Below, piece by piece: positions 37,258 through 46,177 of a stretch of DNA of 64,000 bases. The notes beneath the pieces are model-generated. The model saw only the letters and a program-made list of their open reading frames with translations, searched no databases and had not been told where the DNA came from. Source of the DNA: JAFAFN01 sp963707555 (lineage in GTDB: Bacteria; Actinomycetota; Acidimicrobiia; Acidimicrobiales; Microtrichaceae); assembly GCA_963707555.1 (NCBI GenBank), contig CAVPQM010000021.1, positions 1 to 64,000 of the forward strand, given 5' to 3'. Every line of letters starts with the position of its first letter. The first letter of the stretch is position 1. A program made the translations under genes and the position numbers.

Positions 37258-37416
37258 GGGATCCCCTTCGGTCGGTCGACGTCGGGTCGCACCGATCGGG
37301 ACAGCATGGCGCGTCCCGGGGGTGCCGCGCATGCGCGAAGTACCTCCGGCACAGATCCCGGGTTCCGACGTCCCACCCGACGGGATGTCCGCCGGGGTCG
37401 GCGTGGGCGGCCTTCC

Positions 37417-37428
37417 TAGGGTCGCCCC
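37417..37428 (+). promoter_or_regulatory. Leaderless-type promoter of the APH-like kinase gene
   Basis: TAGGGT followed by exactly six bases and the ATG at 37429, with no ribosome site. The remaining 160 bp to the divergent thiolase contain no gene and no clear operator. Confidence 0.6.
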
Positions 37429-38505
37429 ATGGTGGTACTGGCCCCGCGCATCCCGCGCGACTGGAACGTGTCGGCGGACTGGATGACGCAGGCGCTCGCT
37501 GATCGGCACCCCGGCGCGGTCGTCTCCGAGGTCGTCCGGGTCGACGGCTCCGAAGGGACATCGAGTCGAGCCGTGCTCCGCCTGGCCTACTCCGAGGGCG
37601 CCGGTCCGGGGACGGTGTTCGCGAAGACGAAGGGCGATCCGCTCCGTCGCGTCTTCCAGTGGATGACCGACAACTCGTTCATCGAGGGGCGCCTCGCCGA
37701 GTCGGGCGTCGCGCTGCAGGTCGAGCACCCTGTCTTCTACTCGGGTGTCGTCGACCGATGGCGGCTCAACGACATGGTGGTGATGGAGGACGTCGCGGCA
37801 CGGGGTGCCGTGCTCAACGACGCCACGACCCCGTTGTCGGTCGACGAGGTTGCGAGCGGGCTTCGCGGACTGGCTCGTCTGCACAGCGCGTACTGGCACT
37901 TCGATCCCCGAACCGCACCGGGGCTCGAGTGGGTCACCACCTGCTCGGCCGGACCGACCTTCCGGTTCCTGATCCGTCTGGGTTGCTCCCGAGGACTGCC
38001 CCGCCTGCGCAGCCACCTGCCCGATCAGGTCGCCGCGCTGGGCGTCGGAGGTCTGATCGACCAGTGGCGGCGGCAGGTGCGGACCGTGACAACAGGACCC
38101 CGCACGCTGCTGCACGGTGACGCACACGTCGGCAACACCTACACGCTGCCCGACGGCGAGCTCGGCTTCTACGACTGGGGCGTGGTGCGGCGTGGCCACT
38201 GGTCCTTCGACGTCGGCTACTTCATCATCAGCGCCCTCGACGTCACCGATCGGCGAGCTCACGCGGCCGAGCTGGTGGAGACCTATCGGACCGCACTCGA
38301 ACTCGACGAGTGCGACCGGCCGAGCGCTGACGAGGCATGGCTGCGGTTCCGCTCGTCGCCGCCATACGGCCTCGCCATCTGGATCACGACCGGCTCCGAG
38401 GACCAGTACCAAGCCCCAGAGGTCTGCGTACGGCTCGTCGAGCGGTTCGGCCAGGCGTTCGTCGACCTGGACACCCCGTCGGCGTTGACACGACTCGGCG
38501 CCTGA
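37429..38505 (+). CDS. Aminoglycoside-phosphotransferase/ecdysteroid-kinase-like protein
   Basis: 358 residues of the APH/choline-kinase fold. The catalytic loop LLHGDAHVGNTY (Asp near residue 228) and the metal-binding LGFYDWGVVRRGHWSFDVGYF are typical, the latter close to the ecdysteroid-kinase-like branch. Such proteins occur near acyl-CoA dehydrogenase and steroid or terpenoid genes in actinomycetes and phosphorylate small alcohols, though the substrate here is unknown. It is not evidence of antibiotic resistance. It precedes the acyl-CoA synthetase in the same direction and is divergent from the thiolase. Confidence 0.8.
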   Translation: MVVLAPRIPRDWNVSADWMTQALADRHPGAVVSEVVRVDGSEGTSSRAVLRLAYSEGAGPGTVFAKTKGDPLRRVFQWMTDNSFIEGRLAESGVALQVEHPVFYSGVVDRWRLNDMVVMEDVAARGAVLNDATTPLSVDEVASGLRGLARLHSAYWHFDPRTAPGLEWVTTCSAGPTFRFLIRLGCSRGLPRLRSHLPDQVAALGVGGLIDQWRRQVRTVTTGPRTLLHGDAHVGNTYTLPDGELGFYDWGVVRRGHWSFDVGYFIISALDVTDRRAHAAELVETYRTALELDECDRPSADEAWLRFRSSPPYGLAIWITTGSEDQYQAPEVCVRLVERFGQAFVDLDTPSALTRLGA

Positions 38506-38538
38506 GGGCGACATGACCGGAGCGGAACGAGGTTCGCA

Positions 38539-40170
38539 GTGGACGAGGTGACCGCAGGGATGAACCTGGCGAGCGTGTGGGAGGCGGTCGCACGGACCGT
38601 GCCGGACGCCCCGGCACTGGTGCACGGCGACCTGGTGCGCACGTGGCGGGAGTTCGAGGACCGGGCGGCGCGCCTCGCGGCGTTCTTCGACTCGCTCGGC
38701 ATCGGCAACGGCTCGAACGTCGCGTTGTACCTCTACAACCGCCCCGAGTACCTCGAGGCGACGTTCGCGGCATTCAAGGTGCGGGCGGCGACGGCCAACG
38801 TGAACTACCGGTACCTGGAACCCGAGCTCCAGTACCTGCTCGACAACTCCGATGCCGCGGCGGTCGTGTTCCACGTCGAGTTCGCCGAGCGACTCGGCGC
38901 GATCCGCGAGTCGCTGCCCGACGTGCGCGCCTACGTCTGCGTCGGTGCGGACGACCAGCACCCGGTCCCGGAGTGGGCGGTCGACATCGAGGAGCTGCTG
39001 GCCACCCACGATCCCGCGCCGCCGATCGAGCGCAGCGGCGACGACCTCTGGTTGCTCTACACCGGTGGCACCACAGGCATGCCCAAGGGTGTCATGTGGC
39101 CGCATCGCAGCATGCTCGGCGCCTCGACGGCCACGTTCGCCGCGATCAAGGCGCCGGTGCCGACCGACCTCGACCAGGTCGTCGCCGCCGTGCGCACCTT
39201 CCACGAGCGCGACAAGGCCATCCGGCTGCTGCCCGCAGCACCGCTCATGCACGGCACGGCAGCGCTCACCTCGATGGCGGTGCTGGCCGCCGGTGGGACC
39301 GTGATCACCCTCACCTCGACCTCGTTCGACGCGCGGGAGCTCTGCGCCACCGTCGAACGCCACCGGGTGAGCCAGCTGACGATCGTCGGCGATGCGTTCG
39401 CCCGCCCGATCGTCGACGCGCTCGAGGACGCCTCGGCCGCCGGCGAGCCGTTCGACCTGTCGAGCGTGAAGGTCGTCCTGTCGTCGGGCGTCATGTGGTC
39501 ACAGCCGTTGAAGGACGCGCTGCACCGCTGGTGCGGAGCGGCCCTCGCCGACGCGCTCGGTTCCTCCGAGGGGATCGGCTTCGCGAACTCGGTCGCCCGG
39601 CCGGGTGTCGCGGCGACGACGGCCCGGTTCTCGTTGGGCGAGCACGCTCGCGTCATCGACGACGACGGCGTCGACGTCGTGCCGGGTTCGGGACAGCGCG
39701 GACTGCTCGCCGTCGGTGGTCCGATCCCCATCGGCTACTACAAGGATCCGGAGAAGACGGCGGCGACGTTCCGCACCATCGACGGCCGGGTGTGGTCGGT
39801 GCCCGGCGACTTCGCGACCGTCGAGGACGACGGCACCGTGCGTCTGCTGGGTCGCGGCTCGGCGTGCATCAACACGGCGGGGGAGAAGGTGTACCCCGAA
39901 GAGGTCGAGGAGGTGCTCAAGCTGCACCCCGGGATCAGCGACGCCAACGTGCTCGGCGTGCCCGACGAGAAGTGGGGTCAGTCGGTGGTCGCGGTCGTCT
40001 CGCCGACCGACGGCGCCGCAGTGCCCGACGAGGCTGCGCTGATCGCCCACACCAAGTCGCACCTGGCGGGCTACAAGTGCCCCAAGCGCGTGGTCCTGGT
40101 CGACGAGGTGCGACGTGGCCCCAACGGCAAACCGGACTACCGCTGGGCCGCCGAGGTCGTCGGTCGCTGA
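38539..40170 (+). CDS. Acyl-CoA synthetase (AMP-binding, FadD-like)
   Basis: 543 residues, intact. Motifs: P-loop LLYTGGTTGMPKGVMW, ADALGSSEG at the acyl-binding A5 region, GDFATVEDDGTVRLLGRGS (A7-A8), TAGEKVYPEEVEEVL and the C-terminal catalytic Lys in GPNGKPDYRW. It activates a carboxylic acid to its CoA ester, probably the entry step for the cluster that follows. The GTG at 38539 is preceded by GAGG with six-base spacing; an ATG 21 bases later is an alternative. The following P450 gene has its own operator, so it is probably a separate unit. Confidence 0.92.
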   Translation: MDEVTAGMNLASVWEAVARTVPDAPALVHGDLVRTWREFEDRAARLAAFFDSLGIGNGSNVALYLYNRPEYLEATFAAFKVRAATANVNYRYLEPELQYLLDNSDAAAVVFHVEFAERLGAIRESLPDVRAYVCVGADDQHPVPEWAVDIEELLATHDPAPPIERSGDDLWLLYTGGTTGMPKGVMWPHRSMLGASTATFAAIKAPVPTDLDQVVAAVRTFHERDKAIRLLPAAPLMHGTAALTSMAVLAAGGTVITLTSTSFDARELCATVERHRVSQLTIVGDAFARPIVDALEDASAAGEPFDLSSVKVVLSSGVMWSQPLKDALHRWCGAALADALGSSEGIGFANSVARPGVAATTARFSLGEHARVIDDDGVDVVPGSGQRGLLAVGGPIPIGYYKDPEKTAATFRTIDGRVWSVPGDFATVEDDGTVRLLGRGSACINTAGEKVYPEEVEEVLKLHPGISDANVLGVPDEKWGQSVVAVVSPTDGAAVPDEAALIAHTKSHLAGYKCPKRVVLVDEVRRGPNGKPDYRWAAEVVGR

Positions 40171-40246
40171 GCGCGGCGTTCCCGCCATCCCGCCCGGCGG
40201 GACCTCGTCCGGTTCAGGCATCGGGAATCGAGGCACCGGGCGCAAC

Positions 40247-40272
40247 TTTGGTGTCATAGTGATGACACCAAA
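40247..40272. promoter_or_regulatory. 26-bp palindromic operator before the P450 gene
   Basis: Perfect inverted repeat with 11-base arms, TTTGGTGTCAT - AGTG - ATGACACCAAA, 30 bp before the P450 start. It is the longest exact palindrome found at a promoter in this window and lies in a locally AT-rich stretch, so it is almost certainly a dimeric regulator's site. The regulator is not identified; the MarR gene at 52470 is one candidate. Confidence 0.75.
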
Positions 40273-40302
40273 TCGTGACCGGACCTAGGGGGGATCGATC
40301 CG

Positions 40303-41505
40303 ATGAGCAGCACCGATGCGGTCGCGGCGTACTACGACCCGTACGACGTCGACATCAACAACGACCCGTACCCGGCGTTCAGTGCGCTGCGCGCCGAAGC
40401 GCCCGTCTACTACAACGACGTCCACGACTTCTGGGCGCTCAGCCGGTTCGAGGACATCGACCGCGCGCTGCGTGACCACCAGACGTTCATCTCCGGACGT
40501 GGAGGCATCCTCGAGTTGATCAAGGCGGGCATCGAGATGCCGCCGGGCATCCTCATCTTCGAGGATCCGCCGACCCACACCGTGCACCGACGACTGCTCT
40601 CACGGGTCTTCACACCCAAGCGCGTCGCCGAGCTCGAACCGAAGGTGCGGGAGTACTGCGTGCAGTGCCTCGACCCGTTCGTCGGTGAGCCGGAGTTCGA
40701 CGTCATCGCCCACCTCGGTGCCCAGGTGCCGATGAAGACGATCTCGATGCTGCTCGGCATCCCGGAGAAGGACCAGGAGTTCATCCGAGACCGGGTGGAC
40801 GCGAACATCCGCACCGAGGCCGGCCAGCCGATGGAGGTCAGCGACGACTTCGTGAGCGGCGAGATGTTCGCCGAGTACATCGACTGGCGCGCCGAGCACC
40901 CCTCGGACGACCTGATGACCGATCTGCTCCGGGCGACCTTCGAGGACGAGACCGGCGAGGTGCGCAGCCTGCGCCGCGAAGAGATCCTCACCTACGTCAA
41001 CGTCATCGCCGGAGCGGGCAACGAGACGACGAACCGCCTCATCGGCTGGGCCGGGAAGACCCTCGCGGACCACCCCGACCAGCGCCGCGAGCTCGTCGAG
41101 GACCACTCGCTCATCCCGAACGCGATCGAGGAGCTGCTGCGCTTCGAAGGACCTGCGCCCCACGTCGGCCGCTACGTCGCGAAGGACGTCGAGATCGACG
41201 GCGTGACCGTGCCGGCGGGCAGCGCCATCCTGCTGCTCCTCGGGTCGGGGAATCGCGACGAACGCCGCTGGGCCGACGCCGATCGCTTCGACATCCACCG
41301 CGACGTCGGACAGATCCTGAGCTTCGGCTACGGCATCCACTTCTGCCTCGGTGCGGCACTCGCCCGCATGGAGGGACGCGTCGTGCTCGAGGAGCTGCTC
41401 CGGCGCTTCCCGGAGTGGCAGGTCCAGGAGGACCGCGCACACCTGTCGCCGACCTCGACGGTCCGCGGCTGGGAGACGCTCCCGGTCACCCTCGGCGCCG
41501 CCTGA
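40303..41505 (+). CDS. Cytochrome P450
   Basis: 400 residues, soluble bacterial class. The heme-thiolate motif is FGYGIHFCLGAALARMEG (Cys near residue 347); the I-helix oxygen-activation motif is VIAGAGNETTNRL; the EXXR-type helix is IEELLRFEGPAPHVGR. It hydroxylates an unactivated C-H bond using electrons from ferredoxin; no ferredoxin gene is adjacent. GGGGGG lies before the ATG, and the strong palindrome at 40247-40272 controls it. The substrate could be a terpenoid or steroid given the KstD-like enzyme and CoA genes downstream; this is inference. Confidence 0.95.
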   Translation: MSSTDAVAAYYDPYDVDINNDPYPAFSALRAEAPVYYNDVHDFWALSRFEDIDRALRDHQTFISGRGGILELIKAGIEMPPGILIFEDPPTHTVHRRLLSRVFTPKRVAELEPKVREYCVQCLDPFVGEPEFDVIAHLGAQVPMKTISMLLGIPEKDQEFIRDRVDANIRTEAGQPMEVSDDFVSGEMFAEYIDWRAEHPSDDLMTDLLRATFEDETGEVRSLRREEILTYVNVIAGAGNETTNRLIGWAGKTLADHPDQRRELVEDHSLIPNAIEELLRFEGPAPHVGRYVAKDVEIDGVTVPAGSAILLLLGSGNRDERRWADADRFDIHRDVGQILSFGYGIHFCLGAALARMEGRVVLEELLRRFPEWQVQEDRAHLSPTSTVRGWETLPVTLGAA

Positions 41506-41561
41506 AACCGGGCGCCCGACCCACCGAGCGGCACGTCGCCGGCTCGGTCGAACAGTACGCA

Positions 41562-41590
41562 TTGACACTACTTCGAGCCCGTAGTAATCC
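41562..41590 (+). promoter_or_regulatory. Promoter of the amidohydrolase-to-MarR operon with internal inverted repeat
   Basis: TTGACA (41562-41567), 17 bases, then TAATCC (41585-41590) as a weak -10. The inverted repeat ACTAC - nine bases - GTAGT (41567-41585) fills the spacer, the classic place for a repressor. The operon starts 71 bp downstream. Confidence 0.45.
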
Positions 41591-41660
41591 TGATCCGGCG
41601 GGGCGCTCCGGGGGACGCGACGTCCAGCGGGACACGCTTCGACAGGACAAGGGGGAGACC

Positions 41661-42830
41661 ATGTCCGACACCAGCACGCTCAGGTATCCACCGGGGGGCC
41701 TCGGCGCTCCGAAGGACCGCAGTCCGGGCACGCCACAGGATCTCGGCCTGCCCGCCGGGTTCGAGGTGTTCTCCGCCGACGACCACATCAGCCTTGCGGA
41801 CGACATCTGGTACGAGCACTTCCCGGCGCACCTCCGGGACCAGGCGCCGCGGGTGATGCAGGTCGACGACGGGTGGGTGATCGGCACCGACGGGTCGACC
41901 TTCCTGCCGCCCGCGTTCATCGAGGTGCTCAACCAGTACGACCCGGTCCCGGGCTCGCACTCCGGCGACATCGACGCACGACTCGGTGCGCTCGACGCCG
42001 AGGGCGTCACTGGCGAGCTCGCTTTCCCGAACGCGATCCTCGCCCTGCTGATGTGGCCCGACAAGGAGATCCGCGAGCTCTGCTTCCGCGTCTACAACCA
42101 GTACCTGGCCGAGGTGCAGCAGCGATCCGGGGGCCGCATCTGGGGTGTCGGGCTCATCAACTGGTGGGACGCCGAGGGGGCGCGGCGCACCCTCGCCGAG
42201 CTGAAGGACCTGGGCCTGCGCACCTTCCTGTTGCCGCTCAATCCGGGTAAGGGTGACGACGGGAAGCCGCTCGACTACGCCGGCACCGCGATGGCCGACG
42301 TCTGGTCCGCCATCGAGGACTCGGGTGTGCCGGTGTCGCACCACATCGGTGAGACCACCCCGGGCATCCCGAGCCAGGTCAACACCGTGGGAGTGGGCAT
42401 GCTGCAGTCCGTGGCGCCGTTCCGTGAGGTGTTCGCCAAGTACGTGCTCGGCGGCATCCTCGACCGACACCCCGGCCTGCAGATCGGCTGGTTCGAGGGC
42501 GGCATCAACTGGGTGCCCTCCGCAGTGCAGGACGCCGAGCACATCGCGGCGTCGTTCGCGCACCTGAACGACCACGAGCCCGAGCACCCGGTCCAGCACT
42601 ACTGGGAGCAGCACATGACCGCGTCGTTCATGGTCGATCCGCTCGGACTCGAGCTGATCGACCGGATCGGGGTGACCCGAGCGATGTGGTCGTCGGACTT
42701 CCCGCACAACGAGAGCACCTACGGCTACACGCCAGAGGTGCTCGCCTCGGTCGTGGGACAGGTCGGCCCCGAGGCCGCGCAGGCGATACTCGGCGACAAC
42801 ATCCGCCGCTTCCTCGGGCTCGTCGCCTGA
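41661..42830 (+). CDS. Amidohydrolase-2 family metal-dependent hydrolase/decarboxylase
   Basis: 389 residues of the ACMSD/amidohydrolase-2 group, whose members hydrolyse or non-oxidatively decarboxylate aromatic and related acids. Landmarks: FEVFSADDHISLADD (metal-binding region at the first strand), VSHHIGE in the middle, GWFEGGINWVPS and the terminal Asp region MWSSDFPHNEST. GGGGGAGA lies just before the ATG. It is the first gene of a tightly packed operon; its stop overlaps the next start (TGATG). The same fold is frequent in actinobacterial steroid and aromatic clusters with P450s. Confidence 0.9.
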   Translation: MSDTSTLRYPPGGLGAPKDRSPGTPQDLGLPAGFEVFSADDHISLADDIWYEHFPAHLRDQAPRVMQVDDGWVIGTDGSTFLPPAFIEVLNQYDPVPGSHSGDIDARLGALDAEGVTGELAFPNAILALLMWPDKEIRELCFRVYNQYLAEVQQRSGGRIWGVGLINWWDAEGARRTLAELKDLGLRTFLLPLNPGKGDDGKPLDYAGTAMADVWSAIEDSGVPVSHHIGETTPGIPSQVNTVGVGMLQSVAPFREVFAKYVLGGILDRHPGLQIGWFEGGINWVPSAVQDAEHIAASFAHLNDHEPEHPVQHYWEQHMTASFMVDPLGLELIDRIGVTRAMWSSDFPHNESTYGYTPEVLASVVGQVGPEAAQAILGDNIRRFLGLVA

Positions 42831-44047
42831 TGCCCAGTGGACTGATGGAGCGCGTCACGCCGACGCGGCTCCCCGAGACACCCGACGTCGACCGCATGCG
42901 CGCCGATCGCCTGGGCCGGGTCCGGGACAACATGCGTGCCCAGGGACTCGACGCGGTCGTGCTGATCGGCAACACCAACGTCGTCTACGCGACCGGCGCG
43001 ACGTGGCCGCTCGGTGATCCGGGACGGGCGAACTTCGAACAGCCCGTCGCGGTCGTGCTGGTCGACGACGAGTGGCCGCACCTCTTCACCCCGCTGCCGG
43101 ATGCGACCGGACTGCCCGCCGATCACGTGCACGGACCGGTCTACCTGGACATCGACGAGGGTGTCCGCAGCTTCGAGCGTCAGCTCGCCGGCCTGGTACC
43201 CGCCGATGCCACCGTCGGCGTCGACGAGTGGACCTTCGCGATGTCACGTGAGAGCTCGATCCTCTTCACGGGCGGCTCGCCCCGTGACGGCGGCAAGGTC
43301 ATCTCGAAGGCGAAGCTGGTCAAGACCCCCGACGAGCTCTCGGGCATGCGTGAGGCGTTGCGCATCACCGAGTCCGCCATCGCCGAGGTGCAGGCTCGCC
43401 TGGCACCCGGGATGCGGCAGGTCGAGCTGACCGCCACGTTCCTGGGAGCCGTGTTCGACGCCGGAGCGGACGCGAACACGCTCGACCCGATCTGGCAGGT
43501 GATGCCGACGACCATGGGCGACGGACCCTGGACGACCCACGGCGACCTCGCCTGCCCGCTGCTCACCACCGAACGCGAACTCCGACGCGGCGACGTCCTG
43601 TGGGTCGACACCAGCATCACCCACCGCGGGTTCCACTCCGACTTCGGGCGCACGTGGATCGTGGGTGACGAGCCCTCTGCGCGCCAGCGGGCGCAGTTCG
43701 ACCAGTGGCAGGCGGTCATGGCGGCGGTGCTCGACGTCACCCGGGCGGGCGCGACCCACGCCGAGCTCACCGACGCCGCACGGGCCGTGGTCGGTGGCGA
43801 CACCCCGTGGATGTCGCACTTCTACCTGGGTCACGGCCTGGGCATCGACGCCGCCGAGATGCCGTTCGTCGGCAGCGACCTGGGCGAGCAGTTCGACACG
43901 ACCCACACCCTCGAGGCCGGCATGGTCCTGGTCCTCGAACCGCTGATCTGGGACGACGGCGCCGCCGGCTACCGGGCGGAAGAGGTCGTGCTCATCACCG
44001 ACGACGGATGGGAACCCATGACCGACTACCCCTACGACCCGTTCTGA
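42830..44047 (+). CDS. M24 family metallohydrolase (creatinase / Xaa-Pro aminopeptidase fold), active-site intact
   Basis: 405 residues: an N-terminal creatinase-like domain (about 25-170) and a C-terminal pita-bread catalytic domain. All five metal ligands are present: Asp in WVDTSITH and Asp in FHSDFGRTW (ten residues between them), His in YLGHGLGID, Glu in VLVLEPLIW and Glu in YRAEEVVLI. It therefore should be a dinuclear-metal hydrolase acting on a peptide-like or guanidino C-N bond, or a relative such as a lyase. It overlaps both neighbours by one base. The next gene is a degenerate homologue, so the two may form a heteromer. Confidence 0.9.
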   Translation: MPSGLMERVTPTRLPETPDVDRMRADRLGRVRDNMRAQGLDAVVLIGNTNVVYATGATWPLGDPGRANFEQPVAVVLVDDEWPHLFTPLPDATGLPADHVHGPVYLDIDEGVRSFERQLAGLVPADATVGVDEWTFAMSRESSILFTGGSPRDGGKVISKAKLVKTPDELSGMREALRITESAIAEVQARLAPGMRQVELTATFLGAVFDAGADANTLDPIWQVMPTTMGDGPWTTHGDLACPLLTTERELRRGDVLWVDTSITHRGFHSDFGRTWIVGDEPSARQRAQFDQWQAVMAAVLDVTRAGATHAELTDAARAVVGGDTPWMSHFYLGHGLGIDAAEMPFVGSDLGEQFDTTHTLEAGMVLVLEPLIWDDGAAGYRAEEVVLITDDGWEPMTDYPYDPF

Positions 44048-45168
44048 TGGCCGGTTCGCTCACCGTCGACGTCGCGCCCGACGACGCCGCGCTGCGGCGT
44101 GCGCGACGCGAACGCGCCCTGGCCGAGATGGAGGCCGACGGGATCGACGTGCTGATCCTCGGTCGCGAGGGCAACGCCCGCTACGTCGCCGGGGTGCCCC
44201 GGCTCTGGACCGCCGGTTCGCGCCCCTTCACGCCGGGCTGCGTGCTCGTCCGCTCGACGGGTGACATCCACCTGCTGTCGACCTGGGACGAGGGCATCCC
44301 CGAGGACATCCCCCACGAGCACCTCTACGGCATCACGTTCAACCCCATGAACATGGTCGATGTGCTCCGAGGCGTCGCCGGCGCCGCCACCGCGACGCGG
44401 GTCGGCACGGACTCGATGACGCCGATGTTCTCGCAGCTGCTGCCGATGGCGTTCCCGGCGGCCCAGATCGTCGACGGCGAGACCGCGATGCGTCGAGCCC
44501 GTCGGACCAAGACACCCGAGGAGCTGCGCGAGCTGCGTCGAGCGGTCGCGCTGGCGCAGGACTGCCTGGGCGCCGGAGCGTCCGAGCTGCGCGTCGGCGT
44601 CACCGAGCGTCGGATCACCGGCAGGTTCATGGAGGAGATGGCGCTGGCCGGGGTGACGACACCGTCGAGCCAGGACGTCGCCTGGATCACCTCTCCCGAG
44701 CACCCGTGGCGCCGCGGCGACCGTGACACTCCTGTCGCCGAGGGCGACGTGGTCGTGCTCGCCGGTGGTGTCGTGCGTGACGGCTACACGGGCGAACTGG
44801 CACGCACCCAGGTGGTCGGCGGCGGTCACGAGGACCTGCTCGACCGGCTCGGCGAGCTGCGCTCGTCGCTGCTGTCGACCTGCGTACCGGGAGCCCCGGC
44901 GAGCGCACTGCTCGACGCCTACTCCGCAGCAGGGATCGAGCCGCCACCGGTGCCGGTCGCCCGCGGACTCGGACTGGGCTTCGACCTGCCGATCGTCACC
45001 GCGGACCTGCCCGGGTCGGCCGCGGACGAGGTGCTCGACGAGGGTGTCGTCTTCGCGCTCACCAGCTACGTGTGGCAGCGCGGCGTCGGCGCGGCGATCA
45101 CCGTCGACCCGGTGCACGTCGGAGCCGACGGCCCCGAGCTGCTGACCACCGGCCCGGACGAGTCATGA
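44047..45168 (+). CDS. M24-fold protein lacking all metal ligands (probable pseudoenzyme)
   Basis: 373 residues with the same two-domain layout as the gene before it. Each ligand position has changed: the two Asp become Ala and Glu in VVLAGGVVRDGYTGELART, the His of the GHG motif is replaced in ARGLGLGFD, the first Glu is replaced in FALTSYVWQ, and the last Glu is missing in GAAITVDPVHV. The frame is fully open and codon use matches its neighbours, so it is maintained. A structural or regulatory partner of the active M24 enzyme, or a metal-free enzyme, is likely. Overlap TGATG with the previous gene suggests coupled translation. Confidence 0.85.
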   Translation: MAGSLTVDVAPDDAALRRARRERALAEMEADGIDVLILGREGNARYVAGVPRLWTAGSRPFTPGCVLVRSTGDIHLLSTWDEGIPEDIPHEHLYGITFNPMNMVDVLRGVAGAATATRVGTDSMTPMFSQLLPMAFPAAQIVDGETAMRRARRTKTPEELRELRRAVALAQDCLGAGASELRVGVTERRITGRFMEEMALAGVTTPSSQDVAWITSPEHPWRRGDRDTPVAEGDVVVLAGGVVRDGYTGELARTQVVGGGHEDLLDRLGELRSSLLSTCVPGAPASALLDAYSAAGIEPPPVPVARGLGLGFDLPIVTADLPGSAADEVLDEGVVFALTSYVWQRGVGAAITVDPVHVGADGPELLTTGPDES

Positions 45169-45217
45169 GCCACGCCGTCCGACACCCCGTGCGACACGCG
45201 ACGAGGAGCGACCACCA

Positions 45218-46177
45218 GTGACCGACATCCCGCCACCCGAGGAGATCGTCCGCTACGAGAAGGACAGGGCGAACCGGATCGCGACGATCACGTTCGACCG
45301 ACCGGACCAGCTCAACGCGCCGACCATCGGTGCGCGTCGTCGGTACGGCGACCTGATCTTCAAGGCGAGCCTCGACGACGACGTCAAGGTCCTCGTGATC
45401 CGTGGCGAGGGAGCCGACCTGGGCTCCGGCGCCGACCTGGACGAGCTGATGGCCAAGCGCGAGGGCGACGAGGCGCTGCGTGAGGAGTTCGGCCTGACCG
45501 ACGACGACGACGTCACGCTGCCGCCGCCGCGCAACTACCGCAACGGTGCGTCGCTGGTGCAGTGGTACGCGGATCCGCGAGCCGGGTGCCGGAGCCTTCA
45601 GGACTTCAAGAAGATCAGCATCCTCGAGGTCAAGGGCTACTGCTACGGCTGGCACTTCTACCAGGCCGCCGATGCGGATCTGATCGTCTCGTCCGACGAC
45701 GCGCTCTTCGGCCACCCTGCGTTCCGCTACGTCGGCTACGCGCCCCGGATGTGGCAGTGGGCGACCATGATCGGCCTGCGGAAGTTCCAGGAGATGGTCT
45801 TCACCGGACGGCCCTTCACCGCGGCCGAGATGGAGGACCTGGCCTTCGTGAACAGCGTCGTGCCCCGCGACGAGCTCGAGGCCGAGACCGCGAAGTACGC
45901 GATGGCGTGTGCGAACAACATGCCGACCGACACCGTGTTCGCGCAGAAGGTCTTCTTCGAGATCATGAAGCAGCACCAGGGCGAGCACATGGGCTCGCTG
46001 ATGAGCGGCTGGCTCGAATCGATGCGCGGCCCGTTGAAGCCCGACGCGGAACGACCCGTCGTCGGGCTCGACCGCGAGACCATGGAGTCCGGTCTGAACA
46101 ACGCCGTGAAGGGCAACGACCGGAACTTCCCGCCGGAGTGGCGGCTGAGCAAGACCGGCCGGGAGCAGCCCGAGTGA
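45218..46177 (+). CDS. Divergent enoyl-CoA hydratase/isomerase (crotonase fold)
   Basis: 319 residues. Crotonase landmarks are IATITFDRPDQLNAP, VLVIRGEGADLGSGADLDEL (oxyanion hole) and SILEVKGYCYGWHFYQAADADLIV (second oxyanion region). The two Glu used by classical hydratases are not at their normal places: the first position is in WHFYQAADAD and the second in FGHPAFRY. The reaction is therefore probably not simple hydration; hydrolysis, isomerisation or C-C cleavage are possibilities. The GTG follows AGGAG by nine bases after a 49-bp gap, and its stop overlaps the next gene (GTGA). Confidence 0.85.
   Translation: MTDIPPPEEIVRYEKDRANRIATITFDRPDQLNAPTIGARRRYGDLIFKASLDDDVKVLVIRGEGADLGSGADLDELMAKREGDEALREEFGLTDDDDVTLPPPRNYRNGASLVQWYADPRAGCRSLQDFKKISILEVKGYCYGWHFYQAADADLIVSSDDALFGHPAFRYVGYAPRMWQWATMIGLRKFQEMVFTGRPFTAAEMEDLAFVNSVVPRDELEAETAKYAMACANNMPTDTVFAQKVFFEIMKQHQGEHMGSLMSGWLESMRGPLKPDAERPVVGLDRETMESGLNNAVKGNDRNFPPEWRLSKTGREQPE

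Noticed and set aside
37429..38505. Aminoglycoside resistance gene
   Set aside because: The fold is APH-like, but the Brenner-type loop and neighbours match the ecdysteroid-kinase-like group found with lipid and CoA genes.
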